Assembly (NCBI GenBank): GCA_937873345.1
Contig: CALMRL010000354.1
Location: forward strand, 1-20,658
Length of the DNA stretch: 20,658 nt
Reading direction: 5' to 3'
From: an uncultured Beijerinckiaceae bacterium
GTDB lineage: Bacteria > Pseudomonadota > Alphaproteobacteria > Rhizobiales > Beijerinckiaceae
The position numbers were made by a program, and so were the translations under genes. Under the pieces are notes generated by a model. That model was not told the origin of the DNA. It made no database searches and worked only from the letters and a program-made list of their open reading frames with translations. This document shows, piece after piece, positions 7,809-15,967 of the stretch (position 1 is the stretch's first letter; each line of letters begins with the position of its first letter).

Positions 7809-8173
7809 GCCGACGAGGCGGCAGGCATCCGTCCAAGACATACCTTTTCGAAGCATGTCCGCTCGAGCATGAGCAATCGCGACGATCGAGCGTTTGCTTG
7901 GCTGCAAGGCTCGCCGATGCTTGACGGCCAGCGCGGTGAGGGGAGAGCCACCCTTCAGACCGCCGCGATCCAGGGAGAGCGTATCGCGATTGCCGCAGGC
8001 TCCATCGACATCAACGTGCGCCGCGTTCACTCGTCGCCAAGGCAGCGAATCAGGTTGAGCTTGCCGCCGGACGAGCCCGGTCACGACATGATCATCGCGA
8101 GTCGGGTTTGCGGACTGCCCGGACTCGGTCGTCCCCGATTCCAGCGGGCCGTTGGCGCAGCGTTGGGTCAAGC
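7809..8173. other. Gene-poor stretch after tetR
   Basis: No convincing gene is seen. Open frames exist on both strands (for example 7869-8204 plus and a minus frame overlapping the tetR end), but none has a recognisable domain or a good ribosome site. With the hydrolase remnant beside it, this looks like decayed or rearranged DNA. Confidence 0.5.
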
Positions 8174-8398
8174 TCAGCCTGGCATGACTGGAACGAGAAT
8201 TTAGCTGTCGTAGCGTCCTCCCGTGCGGATAATGTGTTTGCCGGCCTTGCGCGTAGCGGGAGGGGTGGTGATGCCGGGTGCGTCGGATCGAGGGAAGGCG
8301 TCGCTGCCCATGATCACGACGCGCATCTGCTCAGACCTGAGGCTGCAGTGCATGGCACGGGTCCGTCGAGAGGGCCGTACCAGCAACGCCGCTGTCAT
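8174..8398 (-). pseudogene. Remnant: C-terminal end of a CocE/NonD-type hydrolase
   Basis: The minus frame encodes EQMRVVIMGSDAFPRSDAPG and then KHIIRTGGRYDS, followed by a TAA at 8201-8203. The frame then continues ILVPVMPG to a TGA at 8174-8176. The layout matches the last 60 or so residues of the intact hydrolase at 17515-19260 (EQLRLIVSGVNLFG, RHIIHTGGRHPSFLQLP). The TAA falls where family members usually carry an aromatic or similar residue, so it reads as a nonsense mutation eight codons before the original stop. Nothing recognisable precedes about 8386, and an in-frame stop lies at 8432-8434, so the bulk of the gene (about 500 codons) is gone. An alternative is a short expressed ORF ending at the TAA, but it would be only a fragment of a beta-sandwich domain. 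Confidence 0.7.
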
Positions 8399-8502
8399 CG
8401 GCGAGGGTGAGGCGGAACCCTTCTTCTTATGTTAGCTCTCACCTGGTTAGAGGCTCTTAGCCCTCGCCTGACGACAGCGATCCGCGCTGCGAAAGTGTTG
8501 AC

Positions 8503-9405
8503 ATGATCCTCGTGACGTCTGCCAACGGTAATCAAGGCAAGCGACTCGTGCCCAAACTGCTGGCGGCGGGTCACAGTGTACGCGCCTGCGTGCAGAGCGA
8601 AGCGTCGGCCGGCCATCTCCGCACCCTGGGCGTGCGGGAGGTGATGGTGGGCGACCTCGCTGATCCGGCGGTCGTTGCCCGTGCAGTGAAAGACGTCAAC
8701 AGCATCTATCACATCGGTCCAACTCTCCATCCGGCCGAACGCGCCATGGGGTTCGCCATGGTGGATGCGGCGCGCGTCGCGGGCGTGAAACACTTCGTGT
8801 TCAGCTCGGTGCTCCACGCCATCGCCACCGACCTGATCCAGCACGAGATCAAGCGGGACATCGAGGAGCGGCTCCTGTCCTCAGGGCTGGAGTTCACCAT
8901 CCTGCAGCCATCCAACTACATGCTGTCACACAGGGTGTGGCCTGTATTCCAAGGAGGCTCGTTCAAGCTGCCTTGGTCTCTGGACAAGCGTCAGTCCATG
9001 GTGGACTTGGAGGACGTCACGGACGTGGCCGCCTTGGTGCTGAGCGATCCGCAGCGCCACGCGGCCGCCACCTACGAACTGGTGGGCCCGGGGCGATTCA
9101 CCGCTTATGACATCGGACACGTCCTGTCGACGGAGCTCGGGCGCGACGTCAGCGTCGAGGAAATTGACTCGGAGGCCTTCGTACGCGCTCGTTTCCAGGG
9201 ATCCGATCCGAACACACTCGAGTATCAAGTCCGACTCATCCGCTCGATCGCAAAGCACTATAGTCGCCACGACTTCCTTGGTAATCCGAACGTCCTGAGC
9301 TGGCTTCTCGGCCGCACGCCGACCAGCTTTGCGGACTTCGTACGGCAGGAGAACGCGACGTTCTGGAAGGAAAGGCACAGGCTCACGATGGCGAGCGACG
9401 GATGA
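8503..9405 (+). CDS. NmrA-like / atypical SDR NAD(P)-binding protein
   Basis: This 300-residue protein has an N-terminal Rossmann fold: MILVTSANGNQGKRLVPKLL, with the glycine-rich TSANGNQG (5-12) replacing the usual TGATGxxG. GHSVRACVQS follows, then DLADPAVVARAV and HFVFSSVLH (97-105). The classical SDR YxxxK pair is absent. Instead, the KRDIEERLLSSGLEFTILQPSNYM segment (117-140) is typical of NmrA/HSCARG-like redox sensors and NAD(P)H quinone oxidoreductase-like proteins. It may be a reductase or a nucleotide-sensing regulator. It stands alone on the plus strand between a degraded region and a convergent transporter gene. Only a weak GAAAG lies upstream of the ATG. Its link to the catabolic genes is positional. 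Confidence 0.88.
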   Translation: MILVTSANGNQGKRLVPKLLAAGHSVRACVQSEASAGHLRTLGVREVMVGDLADPAVVARAVKDVNSIYHIGPTLHPAERAMGFAMVDAARVAGVKHFVFSSVLHAIATDLIQHEIKRDIEERLLSSGLEFTILQPSNYMLSHRVWPVFQGGSFKLPWSLDKRQSMVDLEDVTDVAALVLSDPQRHAAATYELVGPGRFTAYDIGHVLSTELGRDVSVEEIDSEAFVRARFQGSDPNTLEYQVRLIRSIAKHYSRHDFLGNPNVLSWLLGRTPTSFADFVRQENATFWKERHRLTMASDG

Positions 9406-9439
9406 GTTCATCCTTGGAGAAGCTTGAATTGGCGCCGTC

Positions 9440-9474
9440 CTCCCACCGACGCGGTAGCAGACGGTCGGCGGGAG
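9440..9474. terminator. Stem-loop between convergent genes, candidate bidirectional terminator
   Basis: CTCCCACCGAC (9440-9450) pairs with GTCGGCGGGAG (9464-9474), an 11-bp stem with one mismatch and a 13-base loop. It lies between the converging ends of the NmrA-like gene (stop 9405) and the MFS gene (stop 9534). There is no clear T-run on either side. Confidence 0.35.
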
Positions 9475-9533
9475 CCGGTACATGTTTGGTCCCGCCTTTC
9501 CCGGACTATACAGCAGCGACCAACGTTGTCCTC

Positions 9534-10748
9534 TCAGGTGTTGTCGATTGTCGTTCCACAAGTGCGCAAGGCCAAAGCGAAGAACGTCTGCGCGAGGACC
9601 ATTGCGGCCGAAAGGACGAGAGCGGCGGAAAGAAGCGGATTGCTTCCGATGCCGGCGAGCGAAGTGCAAAGCGCGCCGACCGCCATTTGCACGAAACCGT
9701 AAAGTCCGGACGCCGAACCGGCGACCATGGGATTGACAGTCATGGCTGCCGACAAGGCGGCAGGCGCAGCCATACCGCTGCCGAATGAGAAGAGCATCAT
9801 CGGCAACACGATCGACGGTACGCTCAGGGAACCCATGCTTACCATGATCAAGAGAACGGCAGCTCCCACCAGACTCACAAGGTTACCCCGTACAAGAAGC
9901 CTCGTTGTGGGGATGCGTTCAGCGATCCGGCTCGCAGCCAAGCTGCCAAGCCAGAGTCCGACGATGTTGAGCGCCAGATAGAATCCGACCTCGGTCTCTG
10001 GTCGATGAAGTTGATCGACGAAGATGAACGGAGCGGCGGCTGCGAAGGCATACAACGATGTGGTCGCGCAACCGCCTCCGATCGCGAAACCCAGGAAAGC
10101 ACGGGAACCGGCGAGATGACGGTAAGACCAGAGCACCGATTGCCTGCCGGGCGCCCTGCCGCCGCTCGTTTCCGCCAGCAGACGCAAGGTCAGCAGCAGG
10201 TTGGTCACGCCGAACGCCGCGAGCGCGACGAAGATCGCCCGCCAGCCTAGCGCGACGACCAGGATCGAGCCGACAAGAGGTGCGATGCCCGATCCGAAGG
10301 CGATCATCAGGCTCATCAGCGCGAGCCGCTTCGTCGCCTCCGATTTCACGGCCACATCGCGCACGATCGCCCGTCCGAGGACCAGACCGGCGGAACCGCC
10401 GAACGCTTGGAGCAGCCTGATAGCGATAAGAACATGAACATTCGCACTGAGGGCCGCTGCGAGGCTTGCCGCAGTGAAGATGATCAGTCCAACGATAAGC
10501 ACGGACCGACGTCCGAAACGATCCGACACGGGCCCGTGGACGAGCTGCCCAATCGCGAGACCGAGAATGTAGAAACTGATCGTGAGCCGCATGGAGCCCG
10601 GACTCGCCCCCAGGTTGGTCGCAGCGTCCGGTAAAGCCGGCACGAAGATGTGCAGGGCTAAGGTGCCGTTGAAGGTGAGAAGCGCCAGTAGCCAGAGCGG
10701 TATGTAAGGCGCTGACGCGCGGATATCGGGTATCTGTGATCCTGTCAC
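9534..10748 (-). CDS. Bcr/CflA-type MFS drug-resistance transporter
   Basis: This 404-residue inner-membrane protein has about 12 hydrophobic segments. FVPALPDAATNLGAS (35-49) and motif A GPVSDRFGRR (72-81) are typical of the Bcr/CflA DHA1 family of proton-driven exporters; GRAIVRDVA follows further on. It likely exports a toxic organic compound or catabolic intermediate. The start is GTG at 10748: an in-frame TGA lies two codons upstream, so no longer form is possible, and the ribosome site is weak. It lies 222 bases downstream of the GntR-type regulator on the same strand, and the gap contains two dyads suitable for regulator binding. This makes control by that regulator plausible but unproven. 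Confidence 0.93.
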   Translation of the reverse strand: MTGSQIPDIRASAPYIPLWLLALLTFNGTLALHIFVPALPDAATNLGASPGSMRLTISFYILGLAIGQLVHGPVSDRFGRRSVLIVGLIIFTAASLAAALSANVHVLIAIRLLQAFGGSAGLVLGRAIVRDVAVKSEATKRLALMSLMIAFGSGIAPLVGSILVVALGWRAIFVALAAFGVTNLLLTLRLLAETSGGRAPGRQSVLWSYRHLAGSRAFLGFAIGGGCATTSLYAFAAAAPFIFVDQLHRPETEVGFYLALNIVGLWLGSLAASRIAERIPTTRLLVRGNLVSLVGAAVLLIMVSMGSLSVPSIVLPMMLFSFGSGMAAPAALSAAMTVNPMVAGSASGLYGFVQMAVGALCTSLAGIGSNPLLSAALVLSAAMVLAQTFFALALRTCGTTIDNT

Positions 10749-10858
10749 CGATCATACATCTTCGAGTGGCCGGTACATGGCCGCTTCGCCAAACCAGACA
10801 TGATCGCTCTCCCGACTGGCGGAAAGTTAATGGCGAGGCTAATGACTGAGTGCTGAAA

Positions 10859-10919
10859 GCATCGTTCACTTTGCAACGATGCAAATTTTCGTTTTATCAG
10901 CATTTCATGATATTGCTGA
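10859..10919. promoter_or_regulatory. AT-rich dyads upstream of the MFS gene
   Basis: GCATCGTT (10859-10866) and AACGATGC (10875-10882) form a perfect 8-bp inverted repeat. Overlapping it, TTTGCA (10870-10875) and TGCAAA (10880-10885) form another perfect dyad. A third pair is TCAGCA (10897-10902) with TGCTGA (10914-10919). The stretch is much more AT-rich than its surroundings and lies 110-170 bases before the MFS start, directly after the regulator gene. Operator or terminator roles are both possible. Confidence 0.4.
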
Positions 10920-10970
10920 CGCGATAGGTCATTAAAGCGCACCAAGTCACCCGAAGTTTTAAACGAATTC

Positions 10971-11801
10971 CTATGTTCTAAACTGTCGAACCATGTTCGC
11001 TATGACGTTGATGACACGCGGATCGGAGAGGCTGAGCGCGTGCAAGTCCTTGACCTGCTCGAAACGTGTTCGCTGAGCGTCGAAGTACCGGTCCATCGCT
11101 GCGGACGCAAGCGCCGGGTCTTTCGAACGGAGACCGTCGAGAATGGCAAGCCTGTGAGGCTGGAAGGCCATGGCCCGCGCGCGCCAAAAGCGGATGCCGC
11201 GACCACCCAGAGACTGAACCTGCACCTCATGCAGGAGAGCCAACAGGAACGCTTCAAGCGATTGAAGGAGAGGGCTACGAGCGGCGGATGACACGGCGCG
11301 TTGGAAGCTGACAACTTGGGCGAGGACTCCGTCAACATCCTTCACGTCGCCCAATCGTTCGAAGCTGCCGCAGATCGCGGCGATTTCGGCGATGTCCCTG
11401 TCGGTCGCGTTGATCGCCGCCATCGCGATAGACTGTCGCCCTAAAACCTGACGGATCTGGAGCGCCTCCATCACGCTTACGCTCTGAAGCTGAAGGAACG
11501 TCTGTAACGCGGACGCGAGCGCGAAGTCGCCCTGACTTCTGACGAACGACCCGTTCCCGTGCAGGACTTCGACGAGCCCGAGTGTTTCGAGCGCCCGAAT
11601 GGCTTCGCGAATCGTGGACTGGCCGCAACCGAAGCGGTCGGAAAGCTCTTTCTCGGTTGGCAAACGCTCGCCATCGGAGCGTCGACGCGTGACGATGTCC
11701 TGACGCAACGTTTCGATGATCTCGTCGACCAGTTTGACCCGACGGCTGAGCAGCCTTGGCACTTTCGGGTTTTCCGCCGTTCTATCCTCTCCGGTCTTCA
11801 T
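10971..11801 (-). CDS. GntR/FadR-subfamily transcriptional regulator (FCD domain)
   Basis: From the ATG at 11801 the protein has 276 residues. The winged helix lies at about 23-88: ERLPTEKELSDRFGCGQSTI (45-64), REAIRALETLGLVEV (65-79) and HGNGSFV (81-87). An all-helical FCD effector domain follows (about 108-258). Two of the usual FCD metal positions look lost: the FH histidine is Q167 in SFQRAV, and the last histidine appears as Y239 in AMDRYF; H216 is kept. The frame is open upstream to a TTG at 11900, but that extension resembles no GntR N-terminus, so the internal ATG is chosen. FadR-type proteins usually respond to organic acids or acyl-CoAs and bind short palindromes. Candidate sites lie at 12133-12152 and 10859-10919. 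Targets may include the neighbouring MFS and hydrolase/monooxygenase genes. Confidence 0.92.
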   Translation of the reverse strand: MKTGEDRTAENPKVPRLLSRRVKLVDEIIETLRQDIVTRRRSDGERLPTEKELSDRFGCGQSTIREAIRALETLGLVEVLHGNGSFVRSQGDFALASALQTFLQLQSVSVMEALQIRQVLGRQSIAMAAINATDRDIAEIAAICGSFERLGDVKDVDGVLAQVVSFQRAVSSAARSPLLQSLEAFLLALLHEVQVQSLGGRGIRFWRARAMAFQPHRLAILDGLRSKDPALASAAMDRYFDAQRTRFEQVKDLHALSLSDPRVINVIANMVRQFRT

Positions 11802-12305
11802 GTCCGCTGTCCGCCCCGCCACGAACCTCTCTTGTCGGGTTACAACGAAGCCCGCAAGACAGGCGGCACGCAGGAGGCCACGCGTCTTGCTCGAAGCCAA
11901 TCAATTTCGAGGAGCTTGTTCCATCGGTTTCAACGTGCTTGCCGGTGAGCTGCAATGGCGTAGGTCCGCGGCCGGTGCCGGGCGAGCCATCCGATCGCCA
12001 CATGCCACGGAGTGGCACGTAGGCCGCGCCAACTCCGACCATTCATGTCGATCGGACATTCCTGCTACCGTACGGACATCGGCGCCGCCGTCGAGTGGCG
12101 TCACCGGGCAAGTCCATCGTGACGACGACCGACCAAGTATCGGGATACTTGGCCACACCATATGTCGGCAACACCCGCGACCGAGCCCGCTTATTCACGG
12201 CACGTCTATTTCGATGCGACAACCAAGACGATTGTTTGAACGCGCCGCCAAGCTTTCCTGCCCCCTGTCCGCTTTGATAGCGCGTTCGTCACGCTCGACG
12301 ATCTC
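11802..12305. other. 504-base non-coding stretch upstream of the GntR gene
   Basis: No gene is recognised here. The open frames on both strands lack domains and good ribosome sites. The notable element is the 20-bp palindrome at 12133-12152. Presumably the stretch carries the promoter of the GntR-type gene and the end of the monooxygenase transcript. Confidence 0.5.
12133..12152. promoter_or_regulatory. 20-bp palindrome, candidate operator
   Basis: CCAAGTATC (12133-12141) and GATACTTGG (12144-12152) are perfect inverted copies around a GG centre. The symmetry stops abruptly on both flanks. It lies about 330 bases upstream of the GntR ATG and 154 bases past the monooxygenase stop. It is not followed by a T-run, so an operator for a dimeric regulator is likelier than a terminator. 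Confidence 0.5.
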
Positions 12306-13583
12306 TTAGGCCGCCTTCTTAGGCTCTTCCGCAGAGAACCGGTTGAGGGTGGTGATCCCTGCGAAGTTATGCGGCTGGAGCCCGGCCATCAGCCGCCCGT
12401 AGTTCTCGGACAATGCCTCGAGATTGAGCGCGCCGTGAAGCGTGATCACGCGCGCGTCGCGCCAAGCCCGCTGGATCCATTCACTGTCCATGATCGCTGT
12501 TGATCCGGAATTCCGCTGAATGAGTTCGATCGCCTCCGCGCACCACTTGGCGCAGTACGCCGTCTCGACGAGCACCCTCGCGCTGAACTTCTGCATGTAA
12601 TCCGGCTCGGCGGGCGTACCGGCGGCCGCGAGCGCGCCGAGCCGGTCGGTTTCCTCGGCGTGCTCGCGCGCCATCAACGTCGCCGACTGGATCTTGGAAT
12701 GAACCTCCGCGAGCATCAGGTGCGTGAGCGGCGCTTCCAGCTGGTTCTTGTACGTCGTGCCACGGATGGGTCGGCCCGACGAGCGCTCGAGGAAGCGATC
12801 CAGCGCACCCTGCGCGAGACCGATCGACATGCCGGCCATCAGGCTGAACGCCCAGCCGAGCGAGGGCGTCTTCCACAGGCTGCCTTTGAGGCCGCTCGGA
12901 ATTTTCGCGCCGGTGACGTTGCGGAAGTCGGTGACGCGGTGGTCGGGAACGAAGAGTTCGCCCGCCGCGAGCGTGATGGAAACGCTGCCCGTGGCACGCA
13001 TGCCCGCGACCTGCCAGTCCTCGATGAAGCGAAGCTCGTTCAGCGGAACCTGCACGCCGACGAGGTAAGGTCCCTCACCGTCATCGGCGATGCATCCAAG
13101 GTTGGTGTAGGGCGCCCAGAGGGAGTCGCTGCCGAAGGTCCACGGGCCTCCGGAAATCACCCAGCCGCCGTCGGCCCGCTTCGCCCGCCCCTTGGACGCC
13201 GGTAAGTGGCTGGAGGCGGCGACCCGTGGCCCGACCCACTTGGTCCCGTAAACCTCTTCGATGACCTTGGGACCGGAGCCTGCGGGAATCCAGTTCGTCG
13301 ACGCGCCGACCCACGTCGTCCAGGCGCACGAGCCGTCCCACTTGGCCACCTCGATGATGACGTCGAGTTGCTGGCGAACGGAGAGTTCGTCGCCGCCGAA
13401 TTCGGCGGGGCTGCCGATGTTGAAGACGCCGGCCGCGCTCAGGTCGGCGATGGTCTCGTCCGAATGACGGCCCGCGCGTTCGGCCGCGAGGGCGCGCTCG
13501 CGCAAGGAAGGCCCGATCGCACGGACGTTGTCGACGATCTGCATGACCCGAGTGGACGTGTCGTGAACCGCATGCGTCATCAT
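12306..13583 (-). CDS. Acyl-CoA-dehydrogenase-like flavin-dependent monooxygenase (oxygenase component)
   Basis: This is a 425-residue protein of the acyl-CoA dehydrogenase fold, in the group that includes the reduced-flavin monooxygenases HsaA and HpaH-like hydroxylases. Visible features: an N-terminal helical domain with LSAAGVFNIGSPAEFGGDEL (48-67), WDGSCAWTTWV (82-92), the beta-domain ADGGWVISGGPWTFGSD (137-153), DWQVAGMRATGS (189-200), and a C-terminal helical domain ending near PHNFAGITTLNRF. No flavin reductase is fused, so reduced flavin must come from a partner; the reductase gene at 19446-19964 is the best candidate. AAGGAG lies four bases before the ATG at 13583, and a second ATG follows at 13580, which may be the one used. 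It is 74 bases downstream of a CocE/NonD hydrolase and probably co-transcribed, suggesting hydroxylation of the hydrolysed product. A genuine acyl-CoA dehydrogenase function is less likely. Confidence 0.88.
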   Translation of the reverse strand: MMTHAVHDTSTRVMQIVDNVRAIGPSLRERALAAERAGRHSDETIADLSAAGVFNIGSPAEFGGDELSVRQQLDVIIEVAKWDGSCAWTTWVGASTNWIPAGSGPKVIEEVYGTKWVGPRVAASSHLPASKGRAKRADGGWVISGGPWTFGSDSLWAPYTNLGCIADDGEGPYLVGVQVPLNELRFIEDWQVAGMRATGSVSITLAAGELFVPDHRVTDFRNVTGAKIPSGLKGSLWKTPSLGWAFSLMAGMSIGLAQGALDRFLERSSGRPIRGTTYKNQLEAPLTHLMLAEVHSKIQSATLMAREHAEETDRLGALAAAGTPAEPDYMQKFSARVLVETAYCAKWCAEAIELIQRNSGSTAIMDSEWIQRAWRDARVITLHGALNLEALSENYGRLMAGLQPHNFAGITTLNRFSAEEPKKAA

Positions 13584-13657
13584 AAATCTCCTTCGTCGTT
13601 CCTGCGAACGGGTGAAAATCGATGGATTGGCGTTGGCCGACCCGAGCCAGATGGTGA

Positions 13658-15967
13658 TCAGTCCGCTTTCGCGGGCACGATCGGCAGTTGCACGTAACTG
13701 GGGTGATCCGGGCCGGTATAGATCGTGTTGGTGGCACCCTGGTGGTAGTTGGCATCGTAGGCGCGCACGGGCATGCCCGCCGGCGCATAGGGCTGCACGT
13801 CGATCCGCAGCCTGTGCCCCTTGCGGATCAGCGCGGTGCTGGGGTTGAGCCCGAACTCGATTGCGACGACCTCGCCGTCCTTGAGCGGCGCGAAGTCCGT
13901 CTCGGCGTGGGTGTGCACCGGCCAATACTCCGTAGAGCGCGCCTCGTCGAGCTTGCGATGCGACACCTTCAGCAGGCCGTGCCCGACCGGGTGGGGATGC
14001 ACGGGATCGACCGGGTGGACCATGGTCTCGTAGCGAATCTCGCGATCCCGCTCATCGATCACCCGCAGGGATGCGAAGACATCCATGTCGGCGCTGGTCG
14101 AGGACACCCACAGGCCAACCTTCATGTAACCGACCATCACCATGTCCTCGGATAGCGGATCGCTCACGAAGGAGACGCCGGTCAGCCAGCGCGGCGTGCC
14201 GTTGGTCGAACCCACGGGCGACAGCGTGGGCTGCCCCAGGTCGAGGTGGGCCTCGTAGCGCGCGCTGCCCTCCGCCGCCGGCACGCCGTCGCTGATCCGC
14301 AGCATGTCCGTGCGGCGCTCGTCCCCCTGCCAATCCGATCGCGTGGCGTCGAGGTACCAGCGGCGGTAGACCGTTCGCGGCAGCGGCCAATCGGTGTCTT
14401 CGTGGATGAAGTGGGCGCCGTTTCCCGTCCTGACCTCGACCCGCACCGGCGCGCCATCCATCGCGCCGTTGTCGATGCCCTTCAGCCAGTAGTCGAAGTA
14501 GCGCATGTGCTCGGCCGCGGTCGCGTCCTTGTAGCAGTCCGGGAACCACGCATCGACGAAGTCGAACTTCCTCGACTTGGACGCCTTCGAGTGGATGAAC
14601 GTCTCGCTGCTGCCGAGCTGGTGGATGATCGCGCCGGTCTGCGGCCCGACGATCCACACCGGCGCCGTCGCCTTCTCGAGCTCGGGGACCATGAAGATCG
14701 ACCCGCGTGGCCCGTACGCGCTCGGATCGTCGAACGGCGTCGCCAGCGCGCGGGCCATCCAGTCGGTCTCGCGGCGCTCACCGCAGAAGTTGCGACCGGA
14801 CCATATCTTCCACCACCAGTTCCAGAAGCCGGACCCGAAGATGCCGCCGCCGTACAACGCCTCGTTGTAGATGTCGGCGTCGGTGCCCTGGGCGATCATC
14901 GCCTTGAGATGCGGCGGCTGCAGGCTCGCGACGTTGTGCTGCGTCATCGCCAAGTAGGACATGCCCCACAACCCGACGTTGCCGTTCGACCAGGGCTGCG
15001 TCCCCGCCCACTCGATCGTGTCGTAGTAGTCCTCCGCCTCCTGCATGCTGAAAGGCGCTTGCTGACCGGGGCTCCTGCAGACGCCGCGCGCGTCGACCCG
15101 GATGCACACGTAGCCGTTCGGAACCCAGACCGAGGCGTCGACGCTCTCGTGGTTCTCGTACTGCAGGCCGTCGGGGTTGCCCGAGAAGTAGCGGTCCTCC
15201 ATCTCCTCCCTGGCTTGCGCCTCGCCTTCGTTGCAGATGCACTCGTGGTAGAAGCTCTTGCCGTAGAAGCCCTTGTTCAGGACGATCGGGTATCGGCCAT
15301 CACCGGCTGGGCGGAAGACGTCGGCGTAGACGTAGGACCCGTCGCGCAGGGGGACCTTGACGTCGGTCATCTTGACGATGCCGCGGATGTTCCGCCGCAG
15401 CTCGTTGCGCGCGGCGGCCCCACCGCGGAGCCTGCGCGGCGTCTTCGCCGTGAACACGCCTGGCGTCGCGTTGAGCTTCTCCAACAGCTTGATCACGGCG
15501 GGGTCATGGGCGAAGCTCCCGGCGCCGGCCTTGGGCTCACCCTCGCCCACCACCTCGACCGCCTCGTCGCGGTCACCCGCGGTCTGGTTGAAGTTGAGAA
15601 CCGTTCTCTCGAGCAGTTCGTGCACGACCGGGGCGATCGTGACGCCCGCCTCGACGTCACCGTCCCCGTCCAGCGTTTGGACCAAGCGCGCCAGGTTGGT
15701 CACGAGCGGATCGTGGAGCTTGTCGATCTTGCCGGCGACGCGGTTCACCAGCTGCGCCAAGTTCACCCTCGGCGCGCCCTTGGCCGTTCCCAGGACGATC
15801 CCGCCCACCAGGAAGGTCACGGCCTCGGTCTTCCGATACTGGAACTCGCCGCGCGCGTTGGTTACGCCGGTCAACGTCGGCGTTTGATACTTCAGGCCGC
15901 ATACGGGTCCCGCGAAGACGCCGGTGGCGATCTCGCCGGCGTTCTCAGATGCACCGGCGACGATCAT
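13658..15967 (-). CDS. CocE/NonD (peptidase S15) family hydrolase with extra N-terminal domain
   Basis: This 769-residue protein has three parts. Residues about 14-165 resemble a domain of bacterial surface or periplasmic proteins: PVCGLKYQTPTLTGVT (21-36), EFQYRK, VTFLVGGIVLG (50-60) and NLARLVQTLDGDGDVEAGV (91-109). Residues about 200-500 are the S15 alpha/beta-hydrolase core with nucleophile S337 in LWGMSYLA (333-340). A C-terminal beta-sandwich (about 505-765) ends NTIYTGPDHPSYVQLPIVP. The family hydrolyses esters, amides and related bonds (cocaine esterase, NonD). The usual catalytic Asp and His regions are poorly matched; H487 is a possible His. From the ATG at 15967 there is no signal peptide, odd for an N-terminal domain typical of exported proteins. 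The ATG overlaps the stop of a 38-codon ORF (ATGA) that has a strong ribosome site. It leads the pair with the flavin monooxygenase. Confidence 0.88.
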   Translation of the reverse strand: MIVAGASENAGEIATGVFAGPVCGLKYQTPTLTGVTNARGEFQYRKTEAVTFLVGGIVLGTAKGAPRVNLAQLVNRVAGKIDKLHDPLVTNLARLVQTLDGDGDVEAGVTIAPVVHELLERTVLNFNQTAGDRDEAVEVVGEGEPKAGAGSFAHDPAVIKLLEKLNATPGVFTAKTPRRLRGGAAARNELRRNIRGIVKMTDVKVPLRDGSYVYADVFRPAGDGRYPIVLNKGFYGKSFYHECICNEGEAQAREEMEDRYFSGNPDGLQYENHESVDASVWVPNGYVCIRVDARGVCRSPGQQAPFSMQEAEDYYDTIEWAGTQPWSNGNVGLWGMSYLAMTQHNVASLQPPHLKAMIAQGTDADIYNEALYGGGIFGSGFWNWWWKIWSGRNFCGERRETDWMARALATPFDDPSAYGPRGSIFMVPELEKATAPVWIVGPQTGAIIHQLGSSETFIHSKASKSRKFDFVDAWFPDCYKDATAAEHMRYFDYWLKGIDNGAMDGAPVRVEVRTGNGAHFIHEDTDWPLPRTVYRRWYLDATRSDWQGDERRTDMLRISDGVPAAEGSARYEAHLDLGQPTLSPVGSTNGTPRWLTGVSFVSDPLSEDMVMVGYMKVGLWVSSTSADMDVFASLRVIDERDREIRYETMVHPVDPVHPHPVGHGLLKVSHRKLDEARSTEYWPVHTHAETDFAPLKDGEVVAIEFGLNPSTALIRKGHRLRIDVQPYAPAGMPVRAYDANYHQGATNTIYTGPDHPSYVQLPIVPAKAD

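Noticed and set aside
7671..8171. 166-codon minus frame across the tetR end and the following gap
   Set aside because: Overlaps the tetR coding sequence antisense and has no recognisable domain. I considered a transposase or resolvase fragment but found no catalytic motif.
10745..10945. 66-codon minus frame ending in a GTGA overlap with the MFS start
   Set aside because: It begins with TTG without a ribosome site and runs through the dyads; the overlap is suggestive but the codons do not look coding.
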